Assembly (NCBI GenBank): GCA_023393815.1
Contig: JAEXBU010000067.1
Location: 1-6,861 of the forward strand
Origin: Bacillota bacterium
GTDB taxonomy: Bacteria; Bacillota; Clostridia; Tissierellales; Peptoniphilaceae
Direction of reading: 5' to 3'
DNA: 6,861 nucleotides
Part shown: piece by piece, positions 1 through 5,709 of the stretch
Layout: every line of letters begins with the position of its first letter
Numbering within the stretch: the first letter of the stretch is position 1
Made by a program: the position numbers and the translations under genes
Notes under the pieces: generated by a model
The model's database searches: none
Told to the model about the DNA's origin: nothing
Seen by the model: only the letters and a program-made list of their open reading frames with translations

Positions 1-234
1 ATTCACTTTCTAGTGATTCCGAAAAAACACATCGACTCGCTGGATGCCATGGAAGACGAAGACAGCGAACTCATTGGCTACGTCTTTAAAAAAATCCGCG
101 ATTTAGCCAGGGAACAAGGGCTGACAGACGGCTACCGCGTCGTACACAATATCGGCGAAGACGGAGGTCAGTCGGTTAAACATATGCACTTTCACGTCTT
201 AGGCGGAAGAAGTCTTCAGTGGCCACCGGGTTAA
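1..234 (+). CDS. HIT family protein, HINT-type purine nucleoside phosphoramidase-like (5' partial)
   Basis: Only the C-terminal 77 residues are present; the frame is open to the left edge, so the true start lies upstream. The histidine-triad motif is HMHFHVL (visible residues 61-67), whose central His is the nucleophile in this family. The fragment ends in GGRSLQWPPG, very close to the GGR...WPPG ending of HINT1-type proteins, so this is the HINT branch rather than Fhit or GalT. These enzymes hydrolyse AMP-lysine or AMP-NH2 type phosphoramidates in the cytoplasm; the physiological substrate in bacteria is unclear. HINT proteins are usually about 110-115 aa, so roughly a third is missing. A GTG at 13 could be mistaken for a start, but residues before it (IHFL) already fit the family fold. 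No clear terminator follows; the rpsU promoter begins 24 bases after the stop. Confidence 0.93.
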   Translation: MHFLVIPKKHIDSLDAMEDEDSELIGYVFKKIRDLAREQGLTDGYRVVHNIGEDGGQSVKHMHFHVLGGRSLQWPPG

Positions 235-258
235 ATCATTGAAAAACCTTAGGATTTG

Positions 259-287
259 TTGAATTCGCCTCTCGAAACGTGTATAAT
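259..287 (+). promoter_or_regulatory. Sigma-A type promoter for rpsU-yqeY
   Basis: The -35 box is TTGAAT (259-264, four of six consensus bases) and the -10 box is a perfect TATAAT (282-287), with an ideal 17-bp spacer. Transcription would begin near 294-296, giving a leader of about 50 nt before rpsU. There is a TG immediately before the -10 box, but without the extra base of a true extended -10. The call is by consensus only; spacing and position in the only sizeable gap here make it convincing. Confidence 0.82.
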
Positions 288-303
288 GGTTAAGAATTTA
301 GTC

Positions 304-333
304 GAAAAGGCTATTCACTCTTTTCAAAAAGAG
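304..333 (+). promoter_or_regulatory. rpsU leader with two mutually exclusive small hairpins
   Basis: CTCTTTT (318-324) is complementary to AAAAGAG (327-333), just before the Shine-Dalgarno. Alternatively CTTTTC (320-325) can pair with GAAAAG (304-309) across a 10-nt loop. The two pairings share bases 320-324 and cannot coexist. The stems are short and A-U rich, so a regulatory role, such as feedback on S21 synthesis, is speculation. Confidence 0.25.
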
Positions 334-346
334 GGGAGGGGAAAAC

Positions 347-526
347 ATGTCGGAAATCCGCGTTGGAGAAAACGAGTCTTTAGAATCTGCCTTAAAAAGA
401 TTTAAAAGACAATGTGCTTCCAGTGGTGTTTTGAAGGAAGTTCGCAAGCGCGAACATTACGAAAAACCCAGTGTAAAGCGTAAGAAAAAATCTGAGGAAG
501 CACGTAGAAAAAAACGTAAATATTAA
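347..526 (+). CDS. rpsU: 30S ribosomal protein S21 (bS21)
   Basis: This 59-aa, highly basic protein begins MSEIRVGENESLESALKRF and contains KREHYEKPSVKRKKKSE, which is diagnostic of bS21. It binds the small subunit near the 3' end of 16S rRNA and helps initiation on messages with a Shine-Dalgarno sequence. Length matches the family (57-60 aa in Bacillota). The ATG is preceded by a strong purine-rich site (GGAGG at 335-339, 7-nt spacing). It follows its own promoter and is separated from yqeY by only 16 nt, so the two are co-transcribed. The rpsU-yqeY pairing is conserved in Bacillota. The Lys/Arg-rich tail (ending RRKKRKY) is typical. A single Cys is at residue 23. Confidence 0.97.
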   Translation: MSEIRVGENESLESALKRFKRQCASSGVLKEVRKREHYEKPSVKRKKKSEEARRKKRKY

Positions 527-542
527 TTGAGAAGGTGTTGTT

Positions 543-986
543 TTGTCTTTAAAGGAAACATTGATGCAGGACTTAAAAACTGCAATGAAGACGAAGGATA
601 AGAGAACGAAAGATACGATCACTATGGTGCGCGCCGCTATTAAACAAAAAGAAGTAGACGATCGCGTCGAGCTCGACGACGACGGCGTACTGAAAGTGCT
701 CGCTAAGGAAATCAAGGAACGCCGGGGGAGCATCGAAGAATTCGAAAAAGCCGGTCGCGACGATTTGGTGGACGCTACAAAAGCGGAAATCGACGTTCTC
801 ATGAAATATATGCCCGAACAATTATCGGAAGAAGAACTGGAAAAGTTGATTCGTCAAGTGATGGAAGAAAATAATATCACGGAGAAAAAACAAATAGGTC
901 TTCTCATGAAAAACATTATGCCGAAAGTGCAAGGACGCGCCGACGGCAAAGCGGTGAACGCAATTGTCAATCGCATTTTAAATTAA
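543..986 (+). CDS. yqeY: GatB/YqeY domain-containing protein
   Basis: The 147-aa product is the usual length of stand-alone YqeY (about 148 aa). Typical features are the N-terminal SLKETLMQDLKTAMKTKD, the central motif RAAIKQKEVD, the repeated E/K-rich helices with YMPEQLSEEEL (about 89-99), and the C-terminal GRADGKAVNAIVNRIL. The family shares its fold with the tail domain of the GatB subunit of Asp/Glu-tRNA amidotransferase, which binds tRNA; the role of the free-standing protein is not established. The start is TTG at 543, supported by AGGTG (533-537) 5 nt upstream and by alignment to the family N-terminus. It is the second gene of the rpsU transcript, and its stop codon lies inside the left arm of the following hairpin. 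Confidence 0.95.
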   Translation: MSLKETLMQDLKTAMKTKDKRTKDTITMVRAAIKQKEVDDRVELDDDGVLKVLAKEIKERRGSIEEFEKAGRDDLVDATKAEIDVLMKYMPEQLSEEELEKLIRQVMEENNITEKKQIGLLMKNIMPKVQGRADGKAVNAIVNRILN

Positions 987-1017
987 AGTAACCCGGAGAC
1001 GCTCTCCGGGTTACTTT
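985..1017 (+). terminator. Perfect 15-bp hairpin, probable intrinsic terminator after yqeY
   Basis: Bases 985-999 (AAAGTAACCCGGAGA) are exactly complementary to 1003-1017, with the 3-nt loop CGC. The left arm begins inside the yqeY TAA codon. The stem is GC-rich at the loop end and closes with A-U pairs, so the only U-run is the TTT at the 3' end of the stem, followed by CGATTATA. This is weaker than a classical U-tract, so readthrough into nfeD is plausible. Confidence 0.75.
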
Positions 1018-1041
1018 CGATTATAGGCCTATTTCCTCGGG

Positions 1042-1047
1042 TATAAT
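1042..1047 (+). promoter_or_regulatory. Candidate -10 box for the nfeD-recO unit
   Basis: A perfect TATAAT lies between the yqeY hairpin and nfeD. No convincing -35 hexamer is found 16-18 bp upstream (the 17-bp position reads GATTAT) and there is no extended -10. If used, transcription would start near 1054, right at the nfeD Shine-Dalgarno (AGGGGG, 1054-1059), giving an unusually short leader of about 11 nt. Confidence 0.35.
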
Positions 1048-1065
1048 TGTATAAGGGGGTGTGGC

Positions 1066-1731
1066 ATGAAAATTTTTCCGGTAAACTTTGCTGCGATGTC
1101 CGTCTATGCCGTGAATTACGGTGCAAGCGTGCTCCCTTGGTTGCGGCTCGTATTAGTCGTGATCGGCATGGCGAGTTTCACCTATGCGCTCTTTTCCAAA
1201 ACGTTTTCTAAAAGTTGGATCGTAGGCGCGGCCGCTCTTTTCCTTTATTTTGTCACCGGGATCTTGGGAGGTGCGGCGTCGGTCGTAACCTTGCTTTTGT
1301 TTCTCGCAAGCGGCGTGCTGGTTCTGATGGAGGCCATTGTTCCGGGGTTTGGCATTGCCGGTATTAGCGGCGTTGCTTTGTTTTTTATTTCTCTCATCCT
1401 CGCCATGGATGACGGAGTTTGGTCTTTTATGACCTTTTTTCTTTCCGCCGCCGCGGTTCTTTTAATGGCGCGGGGTTTATGGGAAAAAGGGGGGAGTTTG
1501 CCCTTCGTGCAAAGGCTCGTGGGAATCAATTCGCCGCCCGCAAAAAAACTGCCGCCGTGTAAGGTAGGCGACGTGGGCCTTTCGTACACGCAACTGCGGC
1601 CCGAAGGCGTAGGCCTGTTTAGCGGCAAGGAAGTGACCGTGCGCTCTTCAGGCCCCTTAATTGAACGAAATCGTCATATAGAAATTGTTTCCATTCACGG
1701 ACGCAACATAAGCGTAAAGGAGGTCTCGTGA
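1066..1731 (+). CDS. NfeD family membrane protein (short form, no protease domain)
   Basis: This 221-aa protein has about four or five hydrophobic segments (roughly 24-43, 52-68, 72-90, 95-113 and 119-136), then a cytosolic OB-fold domain (about 165-217). The family signature LMEAIVPGFGIAGISG (87-102) sits between segments, and the C-terminal domain carries VGLSYTQLRPEGVGLFSG and IHGRNISV, as expected for NfeD. It lacks the ClpP-like serine protease domain of long NfeD proteins. NfeD proteins occur with flotillin/stomatin partners and are thought to act in membrane microdomains; here the partner floA follows directly. ATG at 1066 has AGGGGG 6 nt upstream; the ATG at codon 11 has no such site. 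It corresponds in position to B. subtilis yqeZ, which is longer. Confidence 0.92.
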   Translation: MKIFPVNFAAMSVYAVNYGASVLPWLRLVLVVIGMASFTYALFSKTFSKSWIVGAAALFLYFVTGILGGAASVVTLLLFLASGVLVLMEAIVPGFGIAGISGVALFFISLILAMDDGVWSFMTFFLSAAAVLLMARGLWEKGGSLPFVQRLVGINSPPAKKLPPCKVGDVGLSYTQLRPEGVGLFSGKEVTVRSSGPLIERNRHIEIVSIHGRNISVKEVS

Positions 1732-2726
1732 TGATGCTTGCAGGATTTTTCTTATCCATTGTCGGGATATTGGTCGCCGTCGCTCTCGTCGCCATTCTGA
1801 CGATGGTGCCTATCGGTTTGTGGATCACTGCTTTTTTCTCTGGTGTCAAGGTTCGAATGACCGATTTAATCGGGATGCGCCTTCGGCGCGTTCGTCCCCG
1901 CCGAATTGTAAATCCCATGATTAAGGCGACGAAGGCCGGGATGTGTTTAAATATCGGCGCGGTGGAAGGCCATTACTTGGCCGGCGGCAATGTGGACGCC
2001 GTGGTGGATGCGTTAATTGCGGCACAGCGGGCGGAAATTCAGCTAAATTTTGAAGAAGCGGCGGCCATTGATCTGGCCGGTCGCGACGTATTGGAAGCGG
2101 TGCAGGTGAGCGTCAATCCGAAAGTTATCGAGACGCCGAAGATTTCCGCCGTGGCACAGGACGGGATTGAAGTTCTGGTCATTGCCAAGGTAACCGTTCG
2201 CGCCAATATCGATCGTCTCGTCGGCGGGGCCGGGGAAGAAACCATTATTGCCCGTGTCGGAGAAGGCATTGTCACTACGGTCGGTTCGTCGAGAACCTAC
2301 AAAGAAGTGTTGGAAAATCCGGATAACATTTCTCGCGTTGTTCTGGAAAAGGGCTTGGATTCGGGCACGGCTTATGAAATTTTGTCTATCGACATCGCCG
2401 ATGTAGACGTCGCGCGCAACATTGGCGCCCGTCTACAAACGGATCAAGCGGAGGCGGACAAGCGCATTGCCGAGGCAAAGGCATCGGAACGGCGTTCCAT
2501 GGCGATTGCACGGGAACAGGAAATGCGTGCGGAAGTGGAAGCCATGCGCGCGAGAGTCGTCGAAGCGCAATCGGAAGTGCCGAAGGCGCTGGCCGAGGCG
2601 TTAAAGTCCGGGAAGCTGTCCGTCGAAGGCTATTACGAGCTTGAAAATTTAAAGAGCGACACGGCCATGCGGGAGGCCATTGCCGGCGGAGGAGAAAAGC
2701 AAAAGACGCCTGAGGACTACGAATGA
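1731..2726 (+). CDS. floA: Flotillin-like protein FloA
   Basis: The product is 331 aa from ATG 1731, the usual FloA length. An N-terminal hydrophobic stretch (about 2-37) anchors it in the membrane. Conserved FloA blocks follow: GMRLRRVRPRRIVNPMIKA (about 48-66), the SPFH/PHB domain including ENPDNISRVVLEKGLDSG, then SIDIADVDVARNIGARLQTD leading into a Glu/Ala-rich coiled coil (about 238-285), and a C-terminal YYELENLKSDTAMREAI. FloA forms oligomeric scaffolds in functional membrane microdomains. Three starts are possible in a row: GTG 1728, ATG 1731 and ATG 1734. AAAGGAGG (1716-1723) is 7 nt from ATG 1731, the best spacing, and this ATG overlaps the nfeD stop as TGATG, implying coupled translation. 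Confidence 0.95.
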   Translation: MMLAGFFLSIVGILVAVALVAILTMVPIGLWITAFFSGVKVRMTDLIGMRLRRVRPRRIVNPMIKATKAGMCLNIGAVEGHYLAGGNVDAVVDALIAAQRAEIQLNFEEAAAIDLAGRDVLEAVQVSVNPKVIETPKISAVAQDGIEVLVIAKVTVRANIDRLVGGAGEETIIARVGEGIVTTVGSSRTYKEVLENPDNISRVVLEKGLDSGTAYEILSIDIADVDVARNIGARLQTDQAEADKRIAEAKASERRSMAIAREQEMRAEVEAMRARVVEAQSEVPKALAEALKSGKLSVEGYYELENLKSDTAMREAIAGGGEKQKTPEDYE

Positions 2727-3142
2727 ATAGGCTGATTCTTCTCGTCATCTTCGGCATCTTTATCTTCGTGAAGTCGGTTAAAAGACGCGGGGTTTCGATG
2801 CAAAAGGAAAAGAGGGACTCCGTCGATGGTTACGAGGACTTGCCTATGGAAGTGCAAAAGGCCATAAAAGCATTTCCGCCTTCGAAGGTGGAAGAGGGAA
2901 AGAAAGAAACACAGGCGCAATTGAAGGAAAGGCTTGAGAAAAAACACAAAAAAGATCTCGCGAAGAAAGAGATTGTATCCAAGACGAATCCCTCTCGAGA
3001 GAGGGTGGATGTCGATGGGGCCTCGCCTTTTCAAGGAATCGAGTCTTTTGACGAGGCCTACCGCCCATGGATTTACAGCGAAGTAGTAAGTGAACCGAAG
3101 TGTAAACGTAAGAAAAGGAGACGTTTTTGCAAGATCAATTAA
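2723..3142 (+). CDS. Unrecognised small membrane-anchored, charged protein (139 aa)
   Basis: I do not recognise this protein. It starts with a single hydrophobic helix (about residues 4-17, LILLVIFGIFIFVK) followed by positive charges (KSVKRRG), so the rest should be cytoplasmic. Residues 25-90 are rich in Lys and Glu and probably helical (for example QLKERLEKKHKKDLAKKE, 66-83); residues 101-122 contain aromatic and acidic residues (FDEAYRPWIYSE), and the tail is strongly basic (KCKRKKRRRFCKIN). The ATG overlaps the floA stop as ATGA and has GAGGA (2712-2716) 6 nt upstream; the end overlaps phoH by 16 nt. It stands where B. subtilis has yqfB, yqfC and yqfD but resembles none of them as I know them. 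The operon position suggests a link to FloA/NfeD. The open frame, its Shine-Dalgarno and tight packing support a real gene. Confidence 0.75.
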   Translation: MNRLILLVIFGIFIFVKSVKRRGVSMQKEKRDSVDGYEDLPMEVQKAIKAFPPSKVEEGKKETQAQLKERLEKKHKKDLAKKEIVSKTNPSRERVDVDGASPFQGIESFDEAYRPWIYSEVVSEPKCKRKKRRRFCKIN

Positions 3143-4149
3143 CCATTGGCATCAGTGAACCGAAGGTATTAAAGGAGTTGTTCGGCCATCTGGACGAAAA
3201 CGCGAAGATGATCGAGGAGGCCTTTCACGTGCGCATCCGTCAAGAAGACGAAGGGCTCACGGTGAAGGGCGAAGAAGGGTCTTTGAAACAGGCGGAGATC
3301 GTCCTACAAAACGTAATTGAAGCCATTCGCAAACAAAAGCGTGTGGATAAAAAGGATGTGCGCTACAGCATCGACTTGGTTCAAGGGGGAATCGAAGATA
3401 GTTTTACCTCTCTCTTGGATGATGTGATTGTTTACACGGAAATGGGACGGCCCATTCGTCCGAAAACCTTGGGTCAGAAGCGTTATTTGGATGCCATTCG
3501 CGGCCACGACGTGGTTTTCGGCATCGGACCCGCCGGTACAGGGAAAACCTACATCGCCATGGCCAATGCGGTAAAAGCCTTTAAGGAAAAGGAAGTGAAT
3601 AGGATCATCCTTACCCGGCCGGCGGTGGAAGCCGGAGAAAGCTTGGGCTTTTTGCCCGGCGATTTACAGATGAAAGTGGATCCCTATCTGCGTCCGCTTT
3701 ACGACGCCCTGTTTGAAATTTTGGGTCAAGAGGCCTTCCAAAAGTATCTGGAAAAAGGCTTGATCGAAGTGGCGCCTTTGGCCTATATGCGTGGACGCAC
3801 CTTGGACAACGCCTACGTCATCTTAGATGAGGCGCAAAACTCCACCAACGAGCAAATGAAAATGTTTCTGACTCGCTTGGGCTATGGTTCCAAGGCGATT
3901 ATCACCGGAGATGTAACCCAAATCGACTTGCCTCGAGGAAAACAATCGGGGCTGAAGACGGTGCTTAAAATTTTAGACGGAGTTAAGGGCATCCGTATCG
4001 TCCGCTTAGGCCGAAACGATATCGTGCGTCATCCGCTGGTGCAACGAATCATTGACGCTTACGACCGCTTTGAGGAAGAAAAAGAGAAAAAGGCGGCGGA
4101 GGAATCGAAGGAAAAAGACAAAAAGGAAAAAGGTCATGACCGAGCTTAG
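3127..4149 (+). CDS. phoH: PhoH family ATPase
   Basis: This 340-aa cytoplasmic P-loop protein has an N-terminal region of about 110 residues, then the PhoH ATPase domain: Walker A GPAGTGKT (134-141), TRPAVEAGESLGFLPGD (163-179), MRGRTL (221-226), Walker B VILDEAQN (231-238) and GDVTQIDLP (261-269). Stand-alone PhoH is ATP-binding with suspected RNA-related (helicase-like) activity; its neighbours YbeY and Era fit that. The start is TTG 3127, with AAGGAG (3115-3120) 6 nt upstream; a stop codon lies in frame at 3109-3111, so no longer form exists. It overlaps the preceding gene by 16 nt. The last 25 residues (316-340) are an almost pure Glu/Lys tail, making the protein about 20 aa longer than B. 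subtilis PhoH (319 aa). Confidence 0.95.
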   Translation: MQDQLTIGISEPKVLKELFGHLDENAKMIEEAFHVRIRQEDEGLTVKGEEGSLKQAEIVLQNVIEAIRKQKRVDKKDVRYSIDLVQGGIEDSFTSLLDDVIVYTEMGRPIRPKTLGQKRYLDAIRGHDVVFGIGPAGTGKTYIAMANAVKAFKEKEVNRIILTRPAVEAGESLGFLPGDLQMKVDPYLRPLYDALFEILGQEAFQKYLEKGLIEVAPLAYMRGRTLDNAYVILDEAQNSTNEQMKMFLTRLGYGSKAIITGDVTQIDLPRGKQSGLKTVLKILDGVKGIRIVRLGRNDIVRHPLVQRIIDAYDRFEEEKEKKAAEESKEKDKKEKGHDRA

Positions 4150-4600
4150 CCTTTATGTGGACGATCGCCAAAAGACCCTCGCCCTGTCGGAGGCGGACAG
4201 GGATTTAATCGAGGCTCTCGTATCTTTCGTAGTTCCTAAAATTACAGTGGAAGGGCAGGTGGAAGTGTCCGTAAGCTTTGTGGAGCCCGAGGAAATTCGT
4301 CGGTTAAACCGCGATTTTCGCGGCGTGGACAAGGTTACCGACGTGTTGAGCTTTCCCATGAATGAAGCCTATGGCGACTATAGGAATTTAGGGGATGTAA
4401 TTATAAATACGCAACGAGTAGAGGCGCAGGCGAAGGAATTCGGACATAGTTACCGGCGAGAGATAACTTACTTGACGGTGCACAGCTTACTGCACCTGGT
4501 AGGATACGATCACGAAGAGGTGGAAGAAAAAAAGGCCATGAGGGCGAAGGAAGAGGCTCTGCTCGCAGCCTTCGAAGGGGAAGAAAATGAAGCGCGGTAA
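4136..4600 (+). CDS. ybeY: Endoribonuclease YbeY / rRNA maturation factor
   Basis: This 154-aa protein is the usual YbeY length. Conserved blocks are LNRDFRGVDKVTDVLSFP (57-74), LGDVIIN (85-91) and the zinc-binding HSLLHLVGYDH (116-126) with ligands H116, H120 and H126; Ser replaces Gly after the first His, a variant I recall from Clostridia. YbeY is a metal-dependent single-strand RNase acting in 16S rRNA 3'-end maturation and 30S quality control. ATG 4136 is chosen over an upstream TTG at 4052, which would add 28 residues made of frame-shifted PhoH tail (Arg/Lys only). AAGGA (4123-4127) lies 8 nt before this ATG. It overlaps phoH by 14 nt. In many Bacillota pgpH lies between phoH and ybeY; it is not here. 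Confidence 0.95.
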   Translation: MTELSLYVDDRQKTLALSEADRDLIEALVSFVVPKITVEGQVEVSVSFVEPEEIRRLNRDFRGVDKVTDVLSFPMNEAYGDYRNLGDVIINTQRVEAQAKEFGHSYRREITYLTVHSLLHLVGYDHEEVEEKKAMRAKEEALLAAFEGEENEAR

Positions 4601-5291
4601 TTTTATTAAATCTTTCAATTTTGCCGTTCAAGGTATTGTCAGCTCCATCCATTCGGAGCGAAATATGAAATTTCACTACGTAGCGGCTTTGGGAGTCATC
4701 GCCTTCAGCCTGTTCTTTAATCTGTCTCGGATCGAATTTATCGCGCTACTTTTTGCGGTTACCTTCGTCATCGTCTCGGAGTTATTCAATACGGCCATCG
4801 AGCGAACGGTGGACATGGTGACGCAGGAGTACCATCCTATGGCGAAGCTCGTAAAAGACGTAAGCGCCGGAGCGGTACTACTTGCGGGAATCAATGCGGC
4901 CGTAACGGGGTATCTGCTTTTTTTCGATCGGATCATTTCCTTTTCCGATGTGGTGCTTATTCGAATTAAAAACTCCGGACCCCATTTAACGTTTGTAGCC
5001 GTCGTCATTGTATTAATTTTAACGGTCGGGCTCAAGTTGTATAAACGGGGAAATGGCGGAAGCTATTTTCAAGGGGGTGCCGTCAGCGGGCACTCCGCCC
5101 TGGCTTTTTGTATGGCTGCATCCATTACCTTTATTTCCATGAACGGATTTATTGCGGCTCTGGCCTTTGGTCTCGCCTTTTTAGTGGCGGAAAGCCGGAT
5201 CGAAGGGGAAATACATAAGCCGATGGAAACCGTGGCGGGAGCGGTGTTGGGCATCGCCGTCGCCGTGATTATATTTGTTTGGATGGGATGA
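4587..5291 (+). CDS. dgkA: DgkA-type undecaprenol/diacylglycerol kinase fused to a PAP2-like phosphatase domain
   Basis: The 234-aa membrane protein has two parts. Residues 1-115 are a DgkA lipid kinase: E24 before RNMKFHYVAA, the core SELFNTAIERTVDMV (64-78, with E65, N68, E72 and D76 matching E. coli DgkA E69/N72/E76/D80), and HPMAKLVKDVSAGAVLL (83-99). In Gram-positives this enzyme phosphorylates undecaprenol. Residues 131-234 are PAP2-like: SGHSALAF (167-174) and SRIEGEIHKPME (203-214) with H169, R204 and H210 in place. The KxxxxxxRP motif is not recognisable, the Pro of PSGH is Val, and the Asp of motif 3 is Glu (E214). Stand-alone DgkA is only about 120-130 aa, so this is a fusion. AAGGGG (4575-4580) is 6 nt before the ATG; it overlaps ybeY by 14 nt. 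Confidence 0.92.
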   Translation: MKRGNFIKSFNFAVQGIVSSIHSERNMKFHYVAALGVIAFSLFFNLSRIEFIALLFAVTFVIVSELFNTAIERTVDMVTQEYHPMAKLVKDVSAGAVLLAGINAAVTGYLLFFDRIISFSDVVLIRIKNSGPHLTFVAVVIVLILTVGLKLYKRGNGGSYFQGGAVSGHSALAFCMAASITFISMNGFIAALAFGLAFLVAESRIEGEIHKPMETVAGAVLGIAVAVIIFVWMG

Positions 5292-5292
5292 A

Positions 5293-5709
5293 ATGAATCA
5301 AAGAGAGACCATACGTAAACTGATTATTCAGGCGAAAAACGCGCAGAGCCGTGCCTACGTTCCCTATTCCGGCTATGCCGTTGGGGCAGCGCTTCTTGCC
5401 GACGATGGAAAAGTCTACACCGGATGTAATATCGAAAACGCCTCTTATACGCCTACGGTCTGCGCCGAGAGGGTGGCGATTTTTAAAGCCGTGAGCGAAG
5501 GGGCGAAGCAAGTGGAAATTATCGCCGTCGTGGCGGGAAAGGACATGGGCTATCCCTGCGGCGTATGTCGGCAGGTGCTTCGAGAATTCGGGAAAAACGC
5601 CACCATTGTCGTGGCGAAAGAGGTGGACGATTACCACATCCATCGCCTGGAAGACCTCTTGCCCCACAGCTTCGGGCCGGAAAATGTAAAAGGAGAAACC
5701 AATGCATAA
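5293..5709 (+). CDS. cdd: Cytidine deaminase
   Basis: This 138-aa protein is the small, tetrameric-type cytidine deaminase, converting cytidine and deoxycytidine to uridine and deoxyuridine in pyrimidine salvage. SGYAVGAALL (26-35) and GCNIENASY (44-52) form the substrate pocket. The zinc site is C57-A-E59 (E59 the proton shuttle) with PCGVC (88-92) giving C89 and C92, the three-Cys ligand set. ATG 5293 begins one base after the dgkA stop. A TTG at 5275 would add six residues inside the dgkA end but has no ribosome site; ATG 5293 has only a weak G-rich one (GGATGGGATG, 5281-5290), so it may depend on coupled re-initiation. The 3' end overlaps era by 8 nt. Confidence 0.96.
   Translation: MNQRETIRKLIIQAKNAQSRAYVPYSGYAVGAALLADDGKVYTGCNIENASYTPTVCAERVAIFKAVSEGAKQVEIIAVVAGKDMGYPCGVCRQVLREFGKNATIVVAKEVDDYHIHRLEDLLPHSFGPENVKGETNA

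Noticed and set aside
392..802. 136-aa - strand frame opposite rpsU and yqeY
   Set aside because: Low-complexity Ser/Phe composition, the expected antisense of Lys/Glu-rich genes; no ribosome site or family match.
1878..1892. Small GC-rich hairpin (GCGCC-TTC-GGCGC) early in floA
   Set aside because: It is formed by the Arg codons of the conserved RLRRVR segment and has no U-tract.
4052..4135. Longer YbeY starting at TTG 4052 with an Arg/Lys-only N-terminus
   Set aside because: The extra 28 residues are the PhoH tail read in another frame; ATG 4136 has a ribosome site and matches the family N-terminus.
4477..4496. Inverted repeat GGTGCA...TGCACC inside ybeY, with TTGACG just before it
   Set aside because: It falls on the codons for the HxxxH zinc motif, where repeated Val/Leu-His codons create the symmetry; no -10 box at 16-18 bp from TTGACG.
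5275..5292. Longer cytidine deaminase starting at TTG 5275
   Set aside because: No ribosome site upstream and the added residues lie in the dgkA end; ATG 5293 gives the normal family length.
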